A stretch of DNA of 64,000 bases from Sporolactobacillus putidus (GCF_014647035.1 NZ_BMOK01000002.1:331382-395381); one strand, 5' to 3'; positions 37,635-47,455 are shown, counted from the stretch's first letter. The notes: generated by a model not told the origin, from the letters alone. Program-made: numbers and translations.

Positions 37635-38288
37635 CTAGCGAATCCTTCCGCGCTCTCCCGGGAGGTGAATAATAAGCTGTACAAGCGCGCATGCTGCGAC
37701 AACGGCAGCCCCTGCACAATAGCCGGCGAGAATATCGCTGAAGTAGTGAACGCGCAGAAAAGGCCTGCTGAAGCCGATCAAAAGAATCATTGCGAGACAC
37801 AGTGCAGTCCAAAACATCTTCAGGCGCCCGGACCTGATGAGCGGAACAATCAGCAGGATCAGGAGTCCGTACACAGAAACCGCATTCATCGCATGGCCGC
37901 TCGGAAAACTGTATCCGGATTCCGCAACCAGGTGCGGGAAGGGCGGCCGGTTCCTCATGATCCAGTTTTTGAGGATGTCGTTCAGTGTCCGCTCTGCAAG
38001 ATAGGCAGCCGGTAAAATGATTGAGGACGAATAGCGTTTCTTAAACAGCAGAAAAGCCGTACAGATTGCAACGATAGGGATCAGCACCCGGCTGGCTCCG
38101 AAATCGGTCAATTTTGCAAAAAAAGCGATCATCGGAGCCGATCGAATCGGATCGAGAGACCGGACCCATTCGTCGTCCGCCTGCTGGACGGCAGGCATGC
38201 GGACCGCAAGAACGAGGATCAGAAATAAAATCACCGACAGCAACATAATAAAAAGCCATCCCGACACGGATTGCCGTCTGCTTTTCAA
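37635..38288 (-). CDS. PAP2-family membrane phosphatase
   Basis: This membrane protein of about 217 residues has the three phosphatase motifs of the PAP2 superfamily: KNWIMRNRPP, SGYSFPSGHAM and SRPFLRVHYFSDILAG, with about six helices. Likely substrates are phosphatidylglycerol phosphate or undecaprenyl diphosphate, and the sequence does not decide between them. Start choice is uncertain: a TTG at 38288 lies about 10 bp after a G-rich site (AGGGGGGG), while a TTG at 38312 has no ribosome site. Confidence 0.8.
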   Translation of the reverse strand: MKSRRQSVSGWLFIMLLSVILFLILVLAVRMPAVQQADDEWVRSLDPIRSAPMIAFFAKLTDFGASRVLIPIVAICTAFLLFKKRYSSSIILPAAYLAERTLNDILKNWIMRNRPPFPHLVAESGYSFPSGHAMNAVSVYGLLILLIVPLIRSGRLKMFWTALCLAMILLIGFSRPFLRVHYFSDILAGYCAGAAVVAACALVQLIIHLPGERGRIR

Positions 38289-38397
38289 TAGACTTCTGCC
38301 CCCCCTCTTCAATTTTGAGTTTTCCCGCAGATACGCGTGCCGTCCCGGTGTCCCACCCTAAAGCTGAACAGGGAAGGCCCGACATATCCGGAAACGA

Positions 38398-38437
38398 CAA
38401 AAGCATGAATGAATCAACCGCTTCACTCATGCTTTTT
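38398..38437 (-). terminator. Terminator overlapping the end of the small membrane protein gene
   Basis: AAAAGCATGAGTGA and TTCATTCATGCTTTT pair on the minus strand with a T run. The stop codon of the upstream gene lies in the 5' arm. Confidence 0.75.
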
Positions 38438-38762
38438 CGTTTTTCATCGCGATTTTTGCCTTATAAAAATTTTCCTGTGTCAGAATAACGGATTTTTTTA
38501 CGCTTTGCGTCGCTTTCTGAACCTTTTCCCTTTTCTTGAAAAAGTCAAGCTGAATGGCGGAGAGATTCTGAGTCAGCTGATACTTTTCCTTAGCAATTTT
38601 CTCCGATTGCTCCCGTATTTTCTCGGCTGTTTTCGCTATTTTTCCCATCGATCCGTTCATTTGTTTTGCTGTTTTCGCCGATGACGCAATGAATAGAGCA
38701 ATCGACGCAACAACAAGCACCAGGCTGAAATAAACGATAATCATCCTCTTCGCCTCTTTCAT
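38427..38762 (-). CDS. Small membrane-anchored coiled-coil protein (111 aa), unknown
   Basis: One N-terminal membrane helix (MIIVYFSLVLVVASIALFIA) is followed by a Lys/Gln/Ser-rich, heptad-like helical domain (KTAKQMNGSMGKIAKTAEKI...). The pattern resembles small inner-membrane proteins with an extracytoplasmic or cytoplasmic coiled coil; topology is undecided. The ATG at 38762 lies behind GAAGAAAAG. It lies between menE and the PAP2 gene on the same strand. I do not recognise a family. Confidence 0.65.
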   Translation of the reverse strand: MKEAKRMIIVYFSLVLVVASIALFIASSAKTAKQMNGSMGKIAKTAEKIREQSEKIAKEKYQLTQNLSAIQLDFFKKREKVQKATQSVKKSVILTQENFYKAKIAMKNEKA

Positions 38763-38812
38763 CTTTTCTTCTAATTAAAAGAACAATCTCAGCTTATCAT
38801 ACCCAATGTTCT

Positions 38813-40315
38813 TTAAAAATCATTTCTGGGGGCAAAAGTTTTCGGGAGAAAATCGACGAGCTTTCTTCTCAGGAGCTTTCGGGATGCGTTCCTCGGCAGC
38901 CGTTCCAGAGGCTGAATCCGGACAGGAAGCTTATATCCGGCAAGCCTTCTGCGGCAGTAATTCAAAAGTTCTTTCTCTGAAAAAACCAATCCCTTTTTTA
39001 TGACGACAAAGGCATAAGGAACCTCTCCCCACGTCTCATCCGCAACACCGATGACTCCGGCTTCTTCAACTGCGGGATGGCCGAGGAGTGTCGATTCGAC
39101 CTCAGCCGGATACACATTTTCGCCACCCGAAATAATTAAATCCTGACGTCTGTCGAGGATATATAAAAAGCCTTCCTGATCCAGATAACCGATATCCCCG
39201 GTATACAGCCAGCCGCCTTTTATTGCCCGCTCCGTCGCGTCTCTACGGCCCCAGTATCCAGGGGTCACATTCAGACCTCTGACAATAATCTCGCCAGGCT
39301 GATTCGGACGCATAGCCTTCCCATCCGTGACGATACGAATTTCAGCGGGAAACAAGGGTTTCCCGGCCGATCCGATTTTCGTAAACATGTATTCCGGCGG
39401 CAGGGTGGCGGTCTGCGAAGCCGTTTCCGTTAATCCGTATGTCTGGAAAACCGGGATTCTCTTTTCTTTGCAGCGGTTCAGCAGCGGAAGCGGAGCTGGG
39501 CCGCCGCCGAGCAGCATGCAGCGAAATGTCCCGGGATAGCCTTCCGCTCCGGCGTCGTCCAGCATTCGCCGCAGCATATTGGCAACCACCGACATCATCG
39601 TTACGCCGTTCGCACAGATCTGCCGATTCGCCGCATGAGGATTAAATTTTCCGGACAACACAACGGTCATGCCGTAAATCACATTTTTCATTAAAATGGA
39701 GAGCCCGCTGACATGAAAAAGAGGGACGCAGCAGAGCCATTTATCATCTTCCCTCAGGCCCAGATTGAGCACCGAGCCGGCGGCGCTCCACCAGTGATTC
39801 CCATAGGTCAGCACCACGCCTTTCGGATGGCCTGTTGTTCCGGATGTATAAATGATTGTGCAGGGCTTGTTTAAATCAAATGCGCTGTTTAACCCGCAAG
39901 ACGTTTTCGGCTGATCGTGAACTTCCGCCATCGTCAGCAGCGTGCATGGCGTTCTATCGACAATCATTTGAGCAAGAGGAAGAAAAGCCTGATCGCAAAT
40001 CAGCCACCTTGCCCCGCAGTCGCGCAGTTGCCACGCCGCTTCTTCCGGGCTCAGCCGATTGTTCAGGGGAACGCTGACCGCCCCCGCGCCGCTTATCGCG
40101 TGGTAAAACCCAACAAGTTCCAGGCTGCTTTCACTTAAAAGAGCGACTTTGTCATTTTCCCGGACGCCGATCGACCGAAGCTCCCGGGCAATATCCGTTA
40201 CCATCTGGAAAAGCGTACGGAAGCTGACTGTTTCCCGATCCGTCTCAAACGCCGTACGGTCCGGAGTAAGCTCTGCCCGCCGCATCAGCCAGTTCGGCAT
40301 GATCGTTTCCATCAT
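38813..40315 (-). CDS. menE: o-Succinylbenzoate-CoA ligase
   Basis: MenE activates o-succinylbenzoate with CoA and ATP in menaquinone synthesis. The 500-residue acyl-adenylating enzyme shows the AMP-binding P-loop IIYTSGTTGHPKGVVLTYGNH, the core motif TYGLTETAS, GWLYTGDIGYLD and RRQDLIISGGENVYPAEVE. I chose the ATG at 40315 behind AAGGAGG (7 bp), one of three adjacent possible starts. menB lies upstream on the same strand, but a terminator separates them, so menE probably also has its own promoter. Other fatty-acyl-CoA ligases look similar; the menB neighbour supports MenE. Confidence 0.87.
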   Translation of the reverse strand: MMETIMPNWLMRRAELTPDRTAFETDRETVSFRTLFQMVTDIARELRSIGVRENDKVALLSESSLELVGFYHAISGAGAVSVPLNNRLSPEEAAWQLRDCGARWLICDQAFLPLAQMIVDRTPCTLLTMAEVHDQPKTSCGLNSAFDLNKPCTIIYTSGTTGHPKGVVLTYGNHWWSAAGSVLNLGLREDDKWLCCVPLFHVSGLSILMKNVIYGMTVVLSGKFNPHAANRQICANGVTMMSVVANMLRRMLDDAGAEGYPGTFRCMLLGGGPAPLPLLNRCKEKRIPVFQTYGLTETASQTATLPPEYMFTKIGSAGKPLFPAEIRIVTDGKAMRPNQPGEIIVRGLNVTPGYWGRRDATERAIKGGWLYTGDIGYLDQEGFLYILDRRQDLIISGGENVYPAEVESTLLGHPAVEEAGVIGVADETWGEVPYAFVVIKKGLVFSEKELLNYCRRRLAGYKLPVRIQPLERLPRNASRKLLRRKLVDFLPKTFAPRNDF

Positions 40316-40387
40316 CAATTCCCCTCCTTGCCGGGAAGTTCAAAAGGTCTGAAAAAGCCGGGCCGCACATCGCGCCCGGTCGGCTGC

Positions 40388-40430
40388 AGAAAAAACGGCT
40401 TTCTTTTTTTAGGAAAAAGCCGTTTTTTAG
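40388..40430. terminator. Terminator between menB and menE
   Basis: AAAAAACGGCTTT pairs with AAAGCCGTTTTTT; the T run works on both strands. It lies downstream of menB on the minus strand, upstream of menE. Confidence 0.8.
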
Positions 40431-40451
40431 AACAGATCAAAATCCGCAAGT

Positions 40452-41273
40452 TCATGGAAATTTCGGGAACTTGCTGAAGTCCGGATCGCGCTTTTCTTTG
40501 AAGGCGTCCCGTCCTTCCTTAGCTTCATCCGTCGTGTAATAGAGCAGCGTCGCGTCTCCGCCCAGTTGCTGCAGGCCGGCGAGCCCATCCGTATCGGCAT
40601 TGAAAGAGGCCTTTAGGAAGCGGAGCGCCGTTGCGCTCTTCGAAAGCATTTCTTTCGCCCATTGGACGGTCTCCTCTTCCAGATTTTCAAGCGGCACGAC
40701 CGTATTGACAAGCCCCATATCCAGAGCCTGCTGCGCATTGTACTGCCGGCAGAGATACCAGATCTCACGCGCCTTCTTGTGGCCGACTATCCGTGCCAGA
40801 TAACCGGCGCCATAGCCGGCGTCAAAACTTCCGACTTTCGGGCCGGTCTGCCCAAAGACGGCATTATCCGCAGCGATGGTCAGATCGCAGACGACCTGCA
40901 AGACATTGCCGCCGCCGATGGCATAGCCTGCCACCATCGCGATTACCGGTTTCGGCATCACTCGGATCAAGTGCTGCAGATCAAGCACATTCAGGCGCGG
41001 AATATTATCGCTTCCGACATAACCGCCGTTTCCCCGCACTTTTTGATCACCGCCTGAGCAGAACGCCTTTGTTCCGGCACCTGTCAGAATCACGACACCG
41101 ATATTTGCGTCGTCGCGCGCTCTCGAAAATGCGTCAATCATTTCCATGACCGTTTTCGGTGTGAATGCGTTGCGGACATGAGGGCGGTTTATCGTTATTT
41201 TAGCAATGCCTTCATAAGTTTCAAAAATAATTTCGTCATAAGGCCTGACAGTCTTCCATTCAAAAGACGACAT
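40452..41273 (-). CDS. menB: 1,4-Dihydroxy-2-naphthoyl-CoA synthase
   Basis: MenB closes the naphthoquinone ring from o-succinylbenzoyl-CoA. The 273-residue crotonase-fold enzyme has the family features [47 protein letters not shown], and the C-terminus [21 protein letters not shown]. The ATG follows AAAGGAAG. The usual upstream partners menF, menD and menH are not next to it: the divergent gene is fabL. The pathway genes are therefore split (menB/menE here, menA at 44.5 kb). Confidence 0.94.
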   Translation of the reverse strand: MSSFEWKTVRPYDEIIFETYEGIAKITINRPHVRNAFTPKTVMEMIDAFSRARDDANIGVVILTGAGTKAFCSGGDQKVRGNGGYVGSDNIPRLNVLDLQHLIRVMPKPVIAMVAGYAIGGGNVLQVVCDLTIAADNAVFGQTGPKVGSFDAGYGAGYLARIVGHKKAREIWYLCRQYNAQQALDMGLVNTVVPLENLEEETVQWAKEMLSKSATALRFLKASFNADTDGLAGLQQLGGDATLLYYTTDEAKEGRDAFKEKRDPDFSKFPKFP

Positions 41274-41506
41274 GGATAAACGCTTCCTTTCAATTATCTT
41301 AAGGTTTCTTACACCAGATGTTAGAAAAAACAGCCGGGGATTCCTGCACAGCCTGTCTCACGGTCCAGCTCATTAATTGGGCCGTAATCGTGACCGTTCA
41401 TCGTGAGCACACGCTTTATTTTACCATATGCGAATGATTTCTGAAGGTATTTTTGCTTTCGTCCGTGATCCCACGTTCACTCTAAACATGATCGCGCCCT
41501 GGGTTC

Positions 41507-41536
41507 TTGCCGCTTTTTTACAGACTCTGCTATACT
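41507..41536 (+). promoter_or_regulatory. SigA-type promoter of fabL
   Basis: TTGCCG (41507-41512), an 18-bp spacer and TATACT (41531-41536) lie about 35 bp before the fabL start. Confidence 0.6.
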
Positions 41537-41543
41537 GAAGTGA

Positions 41544-42326
<783 letters not shown>

Positions 42327-42379
42327 AGCAATCCTTTATTTGCTCGCCAAACCATATTTTGTACTTTCTTACCTTTTAA

Positions 42380-42417
42380 AAAATGAAGGAGCATTCGCTC
42401 CTTCATTTTTTCTCAAT
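42380..42417. terminator. Bidirectional terminator
   Basis: AAAATGAAGGAGC pairs with GCTCCTTCATTTT around ATTC, between the convergent fabL and sodC genes. Confidence 0.92.
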
Positions 42418-42463
42418 TGAAAAGGCTCACGGTCCCGCTGAACTACGCGTCTCTTTCAGACTG

Positions 42464-43018
42464 TCACTTTATTACACCGCAAAGAACGTGTTCCCCGGCG
42501 TTGCCGGACGGGTCCGTTTGCTGATCGTCGCCGGTTTCATGAATAACCAGAGCGGAGCCGTCCGCATCTCTGAGAGAATTCTTCTTGCCTTCTTCAAGCG
42601 TTATTCGTGGATTGAATAGGACGGTTTTGACCCTCCCGTGACTGTCGGCAAAAATGTTCGGCATATCACCGGCATGCGGGCCGAGCGAATTTTTCAACCC
42701 ATGCTGTTTGTGATCCGGATTAAAATGGCCGCCTGCAGACATAAAATCGGGCGGCGTGCAGCTGCCGGCCTCATGAAAATGGATTGCGTGAATCCCCGGT
42801 CTGAGTCCCTCAGCCTGGAGCGCAATACTGACCCCTTTTTCTGTTTCGGTAAGAACGGCTTCGCCGAGTTCTTCACCCTTTCCATCAATGAGCGGCACAA
42901 TAAGTCTCTGACTTGGATTTCCTTTCGCACTCGCCTCATGCCCCCAATGGGTTTCATAGATCAGAGCGGCGAGGACAAGAAGGGCACAATATAAATAGAA
43001 AAATTTGCTGAAATTCAC
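42464..43018 (-). CDS. sodC: Cu/Zn superoxide dismutase-like membrane-anchored protein (YojM/SodC type)
   Basis: The 184-residue protein has one N-terminal hydrophobic segment (FFYLYCALLVLAALIY) and an extracellular SodC domain. The metal ligands look complete: HFH, AGGHFNP, QHG, HAGD and VIHETGDD; the disulphide Cys pair is GSC and VLCG. The active-site Arg that guides superoxide (GxRxxCG) is replaced by His (GEHVLCG), so activity may be reduced or altered. A GTG at 43018, 9 bp after GGGAGG, is the likely start; the reading frame is open further upstream without a ribosome site. Confidence 0.82.
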   Translation of the reverse strand: MNFSKFFYLYCALLVLAALIYETHWGHEASAKGNPSQRLIVPLIDGKGEELGEAVLTETEKGVSIALQAEGLRPGIHAIHFHEAGSCTPPDFMSAGGHFNPDHKQHGLKNSLGPHAGDMPNIFADSHGRVKTVLFNPRITLEEGKKNSLRDADGSALVIHETGDDQQTDPSGNAGEHVLCGVIK

Positions 43019-43152
43019 CTTAATCAACCTCCCGCACCTATCATGTGCAGTTTCGGCCTTTCTACTCGGCGGTTCCGGGACATACCGACCGCTCCGGCAT
43101 GTGCCGATGGAAGTGCTGCCGAGGCAAGGTGTAAAATGAAGCACGAACCGCT

Positions 43153-43656
43153 TTAAAAACTGAAGGGAGCAGCCGTCTCAGGCAGGGGCCTGATTTCAGA
43201 ACGGATCACGGCATCGCCGCTGAAGGTGCAATGGTAGTCCGCCGGCCTGATCCGCCCAATATCAAGCACGTCCTTCATAAAATAGCGCAAGGTCGGAACC
43301 GTCCCAAAGTTTTTTTCTGAAAGCAGCCATGTTTCTTTTTTCCAGTCGAGGATACCTTCCCTCGTTCTTTTCGGGGTTTTCATTTCATCTTTTTGCTCGA
43401 TATCGGCTACAAAGACATACATTCCCTGTGCCTCTTCTTCATCCGGATTCCAAGTCACCATTCCGCGATAAATAGGTTGGATTATCTTTAAACCGGTCTC
43501 TTCCCGGACTTCACGGATCACGCACTCATTGGGTGTCTCCCCCGCCTCCAGCTTTCCGCCGACGCCGTTCCAGGCTCCCTGCCATGGTGATTTTTCCCGG
43601 TTGATCATTAAAATTTCATCATTGTATCTGATAAATGCAAGCGTATAGCGAAGCAT
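43153..43656 (-). CDS. Nudix hydrolase (MutT-like)
   Basis: The 167-residue protein has a complete Nudix box (GGKLEAGETPNECVIREVREETGL), so it hydrolyses a nucleoside diphosphate linked to another group, with Mg ions bound by the REVREE helix. The N-terminus LRYTLAFIRYNDEILMINRE and WNGVGGKLE resemble 8-oxo-dGTP diphosphatases of Gram-positives, but the substrate is not certain. The ATG follows GGGGGAGAGG. It may be co-transcribed with sodC, 134 bp downstream on the same strand. Confidence 0.82.
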   Translation of the reverse strand: MLRYTLAFIRYNDEILMINREKSPWQGAWNGVGGKLEAGETPNECVIREVREETGLKIIQPIYRGMVTWNPDEEEAQGMYVFVADIEQKDEMKTPKRTREGILDWKKETWLLSEKNFGTVPTLRYFMKDVLDIGRIRPADYHCTFSGDAVIRSEIRPLPETAAPFSF

Positions 43657-43780
43657 ACCTCTCCCCCATTCATCTCACCCAGGCTTTTTTTGCATGCCGG
43701 ATACTCGACACTGCTTCATCGTAATTATAGCAAAATTGTGACACCAATTGGTTTTTCTGTACTGTTTTACAGTAAATATA

Positions 43781-43828
43781 TTGACAGATCATTTGTTCGT
43801 GTTTACACTGATATCAGAACATTTGTTC
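43781..43828 (+). promoter_or_regulatory. Promoter with LexA-like box upstream of the PC4-like gene
   Basis: TTGACA (43781-43786), a 17-bp spacer and TACACT (43804-43809) form a strong promoter. GAACATTTGTTC (43817-43828) covers the expected start of transcription, an ideal repressor position. A half copy, CATTTGTTCG, lies in the spacer at 43790-43799. The full 12-mer is identical to the one in the addB promoter. Confidence 0.6.
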
Positions 43829-43853
43829 AAAACAAATAATAGAGGTGATTATT

Positions 43854-44135
43854 ATGGCAGAAACAAATTCAGAAGTCCATTTCAGCATTATCCAGCATTT
43901 TGGTGTACTGGCCACGGAATCCACCGGCTGGACTAAAGAGCTGAACCTAGTGAGCTGGAATGATCGCGATGCGAAATACGACATCAGGAGCTGGGCACCC
44001 GACAAGAAAAAAATGGGACGGGGCATTACCCTTACCGGCGTCGAATGCAATGCGCTCCGAACGTTGCTGAACACGCGTTTTCCCCAACCCCCCCGCACTT
44101 CCCAGGAAAATATCCCTCCTGCCGTTAATTCGTAA
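43854..44135 (+). CDS. ydbC: PC4/p15-like single-stranded DNA-binding protein (YdbC family)
   Basis: The 93-residue protein matches the bacterial PC4-like fold: FSIIQHFGVLATESTGW, KELNLVSWNDRDAKYDIRSWAPD and KMGRGITLTGVECNALRTLL. Bacterial members such as Lactococcus YdbC bind single-stranded DNA as dimers, with a likely role in replication or repair. The C-terminal tail (RFPQPPRTSQENIPPAVNS) is longer than in short homologues and probably disordered. The ATG at 43854 follows AGAGGTG. A LexA-like box in the promoter suggests DNA-damage control. Confidence 0.83.
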   Translation: MAETNSEVHFSIIQHFGVLATESTGWTKELNLVSWNDRDAKYDIRSWAPDKKKMGRGITLTGVECNALRTLLNTRFPQPPRTSQENIPPAVNS

Positions 44136-44480
44136 AACCTTTTTTCCCAATTCCGTTTGTAAAGCAAAATGGTACTTGTTCCCATCCGGATTCCCGCTCC
44201 CTTTATCCCAAATACTCCTAGCATCTCTTCTTTTTAACATTTGCGGTCTTTCGGCATCGGAGTTTATGAAACTGTTCCCAGCGCCTGTTTCTTTTCATTG
44301 AGAGTTTAACCGGCGTCAACGCTCCGAATGTTGACACTTCAGGCTGATTTTCATAAACTGAAAAGAGAAATCTTGTCGATTTGTTGTCGAAAGTCAGTTT
44401 ATTGGGGCAGGTTTTCTATAAATCTCTTAATCTATGCCGTCTACCTGCCGGATTAATTTTTTACTGGGAGAGATTGGAAA
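44136..44480. other. Gap between the PC4-like gene and menA, nothing recognised
   Basis: No clear terminator for the PC4-like gene and no gene are seen. TATAAA near 44419 could be part of the menA promoter, without a convincing -35. Confidence 0.4.
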
Positions 44481-45395
44481 ATGGGCGAACGAATTCCGGA
44501 AAAAAATACGGGTTTCAAAAAATGGTGGAACATGATGCGTCCGCATACGCTTACGGCTTCCTTTGTTCCCGTTACATTGGGAACCGCTCTCGCGCTGCCA
44601 TCAGGGAAACTGAATGTTCTGCTCTTCATCGCCATGCTTGTCGCATCGATGCTGATACAGATTGCAACCAACCTGTTCAATGAGTATTTTGATTTCAAAA
44701 GAGGCCTCGACACCGAAGAATCTGTGGGAATCGGAGGAAGTATCGTCCGGGATGGGGTTCGTCCGAAAACGATTCTGAATTTGGCCCTTTCCTTATGCTT
44801 TGCTGCCATGTTAATCGGGGTATACATCTGCCTTGAAAGCAGCTGGTGGATCGCTGCCGTCGGAACGGTCTGCATTCTGACCGGGTATCTGTATTCAGGC
44901 GGTCCCTATCCGATCGCCTACACCCCTTTCGGGGAACTTGTTTCCGGCCTGTTCATGGGTGTTTTTATCATCTGGATTTCTTTCTTTATTCAGACGGAAA
45001 CGCTGACATTGAATTGTATCCTTATTTCGATCCCAATCGGCATTCTGGTTGGCGGGATTAATATGGCGAACAATATCCGCGATCTGACCGGCGACAAGGA
45101 GAAAGGGCGGCGGACACTGCCCATCTTGCTTGGGCGGCCGAAAGCGATCAATTTGCTGGCTTCGCTCTTTGCTTTTTCCTATCTTTGGATTATCGGCCTC
45201 ATGGTTTTCCATGTTGAATCCGCCTGGGTTCTGATCGTATTTGCGAGTCTTCCCAAGGCGATCCAGGCTACGAGGCTTTTCCATGGCAGAAACAAGTCTA
45301 TCCAGCTGATGCCGGCGATGAAAGCAACCGCACAAATGCAGACTTTGTTCGGGTTCCTTCTCTCCCTTGGATTAGTGCTTGATCATTTTATCTGA
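44481..45395 (+). CDS. menA: 1,4-Dihydroxy-2-naphthoate polyprenyltransferase
   Basis: MenA attaches the prenyl chain to dihydroxynaphthoate at the membrane in menaquinone synthesis. The 304-residue UbiA-family protein has about nine helices and the two Asp-rich motifs NLFNEYFDFKRGLD and NNIRDLTGDKEKGRRTLP. The N-terminus WWNMMRPHTLTASFVPV is typical of MenA. The ATG follows GGGAGAGA. It stands alone, away from menB and menE. Confidence 0.93.
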   Translation: MGERIPEKNTGFKKWWNMMRPHTLTASFVPVTLGTALALPSGKLNVLLFIAMLVASMLIQIATNLFNEYFDFKRGLDTEESVGIGGSIVRDGVRPKTILNLALSLCFAAMLIGVYICLESSWWIAAVGTVCILTGYLYSGGPYPIAYTPFGELVSGLFMGVFIIWISFFIQTETLTLNCILISIPIGILVGGINMANNIRDLTGDKEKGRRTLPILLGRPKAINLLASLFAFSYLWIIGLMVFHVESAWVLIVFASLPKAIQATRLFHGRNKSIQLMPAMKATAQMQTLFGFLLSLGLVLDHFI

Positions 45396-45408
45396 ATGAT
45401 ACTTTTAT

Positions 45409-45440
45409 GAGCGTGCTACCTTAGAGGGCGCGTTCTTTTT
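45409..45440 (+). terminator. Terminator after menA
   Basis: GAGCGTGC and GCGCGTTC form an 8-bp stem (two G-U pairs) followed by TTTTT. Confidence 0.7.
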
Positions 45441-45481
45441 AATGGTCAGCATCCCGAGGCCATTTTCCTTGAGCGAAAGTC

Positions 45482-45510
45482 TTGCCGAACCTTACAAAAA
45501 AATGTATGAT
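45482..45510 (+). promoter_or_regulatory. SigA-type promoter of the FMN riboswitch/ribU transcript
   Basis: TTGCCG (45482-45487), a 17-bp spacer and TATGAT (45505-45510) lie just before the aptamer. Confidence 0.65.
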
Positions 45511-45532
45511 ATGGCTGTCAAATAAATACAAG

Positions 45533-45657
45533 ATTCCTTCAGGGCAGGGTGAAATTCCCGACCGGCGGTAATGGAGCTTATTTCAGAGTCCGCGAGCCGA
45601 AAGGCTGATCCGGTGAGATGCCGGAGCCGACAGTAAAGTCTGGATGGGAGAAGGATG
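45533..45657 (+). promoter_or_regulatory. FMN riboswitch (RFN element)
   Basis: The aptamer has the conserved RFN segments TTCAGGGCAGGGTGAAATTC, CCGACCGGCGGT, GAGTCCGCGAGC, TGATCCGGTGAGATGCCGGA, GCCGACAGT and GGATGGGAGAAGGA in the right order. A rho-independent terminator follows at 45745-45782, so FMN binding should stop transcription of ribU. Confidence 0.96.
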
Positions 45658-45744
45658 ATGCGCCGACGTATTTTCGCGTTCTGCCTGAGCATTTTCTCGT
45701 ATAACGCCGTTTTTTCATCATGATCGGCGACCTTACGTTTTGTT

Positions 45745-45782
45745 AAAAAGCCCAAAGGAAAAAAATCCTTTGGGCTTTTTTG
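45745..45782 (+). terminator. Expression-platform terminator of the FMN riboswitch
   Basis: AAAAAGCCCAAAGGA pairs with TCCTTTGGGCTTTTT; it lies between the aptamer and the ribU ribosome site. Confidence 0.92.
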
Positions 45783-45890
45783 TTTCACGTTTCAACCGAG
45801 TTAAGGTGCAGCCGGACAATCCGAGAAAAAACCGAAACGGAATGCGCAACACACCGTCCCCCAATCATAAAAATACGGGGTGATATGATC

Positions 45891-46496
45891 ATGAGTCGAG
45901 TATCATTAAAGAAAATGGTTTCGATTGCTCTATTATCTACTATTGGTTTCCTGATTATGTTAATTGCTTTTCCAATCCCCCTGCTGCCGGGATTTCTGAC
46001 TATGGACTTCAGCGATATTCCGGCATTGATCGGTGCGCTTCTTCTTGGACCGGGTGCCGGAGTGGCCATCGAGGCGATTAAAAACATTCTTCATATTTTG
46101 CTGATGGGTTCATTGACCGTCGTTCCTGTTGGAGAATTAGCCAACTTTTCGGCGGGATCGATACTGACCCTCGTTTCCTGGTATTTTTACCACAAAAAAC
46201 CGTCGGCCGCGTCACTCGCAATCGGAATGGCTATCGGAACCTTGATCATGACAGCGATCATGTCGATTGCCAATTACTACGTCATTTTTCCGAGTTACGC
46301 CCTCTTCCTTGGATTCAGTGTGAATATGGCCGTTTCTCAGGCCCAGGCCGTAAATCACAGCATTCACAGCCTGCTGACACTGATCGTTTACAGTATTATG
46401 CCGTTCAACATCGTTAAAGGAGCTGCTCTGACTCTCCTGATGATCCCGGTCTATGCACGCCTCAGAAATTATCTGCAGAAACGCAGTGCCGCCTGA
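45891..46496 (+). CDS. ribU: Riboflavin ECF transporter S component
   Basis: The 201-residue membrane protein is the substrate-binding subunit of an energy-coupling-factor riboflavin transporter, with about six helices. The start MSRVSLKKMVSIALLSTIGF carries the conserved helix-1 Ala/Leu motif that binds EcfT, and KNILHILLMGS and FVxFP-like YYVIFPSYALF fit RibU. I chose the ATG at 45891, 8 bp after GGGGTG; an ATG at 45885 is possible. The energising EcfA/A'/T genes are not here. The FMN riboswitch upstream confirms the substrate. Confidence 0.92.
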   Translation: MSRVSLKKMVSIALLSTIGFLIMLIAFPIPLLPGFLTMDFSDIPALIGALLLGPGAGVAIEAIKNILHILLMGSLTVVPVGELANFSAGSILTLVSWYFYHKKPSAASLAIGMAIGTLIMTAIMSIANYYVIFPSYALFLGFSVNMAVSQAQAVNHSIHSLLTLIVYSIMPFNIVKGAALTLLMIPVYARLRNYLQKRSAA

Positions 46497-46521
46497 TTGA
46501 ATCGTTCCGCCGTTTTTTTAA

Positions 46522-46562
46522 AAACAGCCGCAGACAGATGATCCTGTCTGCGGCTGTTTTTA
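46522..46562 (+). terminator. Terminator after ribU
   Basis: AACAGCCGCAGACAG pairs with CTGTCTGCGGCTGTT, then TTT. Confidence 0.93.
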
Positions 46563-46684
46563 TTAAGTCTTCAGATCGTTCGATAATGATCCACAGGTGA
46601 AAAAATTTCCGGCAGCCAGCGCTGCAGCTCCGCGTAACAGTCCCTATGGTGCCATTAGTCGTGATCACAGCGCCGACACATGTT

Positions 46685-47200
46685 TCAACGCTCCCAAGGT
46701 TTATTCAACGTCAGCTTGGAAGCGAAGTTCCTCGTTTCGAGCCTTCTGTCCCGACGATGAAGATACCGTTTTTCCGCACTGTTGTACAGCATCTTTTCTT
46801 CTTCACTTTCAGGAATCACCTTAGGCACCGGAACAGCTTTGCCGTCTTCGCCAATCGCAACGAAAGTCAGGAAAGAAGTCGTGCACAGCTTGCGTTCCCC
46901 TGTCTTCAGATCCTCTGTAATAATCTTCACGAAGACCTCCATGGACGTATGGTGTGTCCAGGTGACAATGGCCTCGAGGCAAACTGATGACCCCGTATTG
47001 ATCGGGTACAGAAAATCTACGGAATCGATGGAAGCTGTGACAACTAATTGGCGGGCGTGACGGGTCGCCGCGACCGCCCCGATGTTATCCACATACATCA
47101 TCAGCTTGCCGCCGAAAAACGTCCCATGGTTGTTCGTATCGTTCGGCATAACGTGCACAGACGTAACCGAACGTGATTCATTGACTTTTTTTTCTTTCAT
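46685..47200 (-). CDS. ykhA: Acyl-CoA thioesterase, hotdog fold (YkhA-like)
   Basis: The 171-residue cytoplasmic protein is a hotdog-fold acyl-CoA hydrolase of the BFIT/YkhA group. Features: MPNDTNNHGTFFGGKLMMYVDNIGA (the HGxFFGG active-site helix), DSVDFLYPINTGS and TWTHHTSMEVFVKI. It probably releases free fatty acids from medium- or long-chain acyl-CoA. The ATG follows AGGAGGAG. It is divergent from the 3D-domain protein gene. Confidence 0.88.
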   Translation of the reverse strand: MKEKKVNESRSVTSVHVMPNDTNNHGTFFGGKLMMYVDNIGAVAATRHARQLVVTASIDSVDFLYPINTGSSVCLEAIVTWTHHTSMEVFVKIITEDLKTGERKLCTTSFLTFVAIGEDGKAVPVPKVIPESEEEKMLYNSAEKRYLHRRDRRLETRNFASKLTLNKPWER

Positions 47201-47455
47201 TTCTGGTTCTCCTCCTGATCGCCCGGTCTGATCCCATGCCAGCCGTAAATGATTTCCAAGATGAATAATAAAGCAAGTCGATGTTAACCCAAAGTTTGAA
47301 AATATTCAACATATTAATCAGAATAATCCTCTTTTCAAGAAAAAAAAGTTCGTACGCACCTGACAAGAAAGTGTAAGCTATGGGAAACTTTACATAAAAA
47401 AAACAGCAAAAATCCATCGAAACAATCTTGACAAATTCATAAGACAGTATCTCAT

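Noticed and set aside
42464..43144. Longer start for the SodC-like protein at 43144
   Set aside because: The extra N-terminus is Arg/Cys/Pro-rich and would precede the membrane anchor; the good ribosome site fits the GTG at 43018.
45780..45796. parS-like site (TGTTTCACGT)
   Set aside because: Only the left half of the 16-bp parS palindrome is present; the right half does not match.
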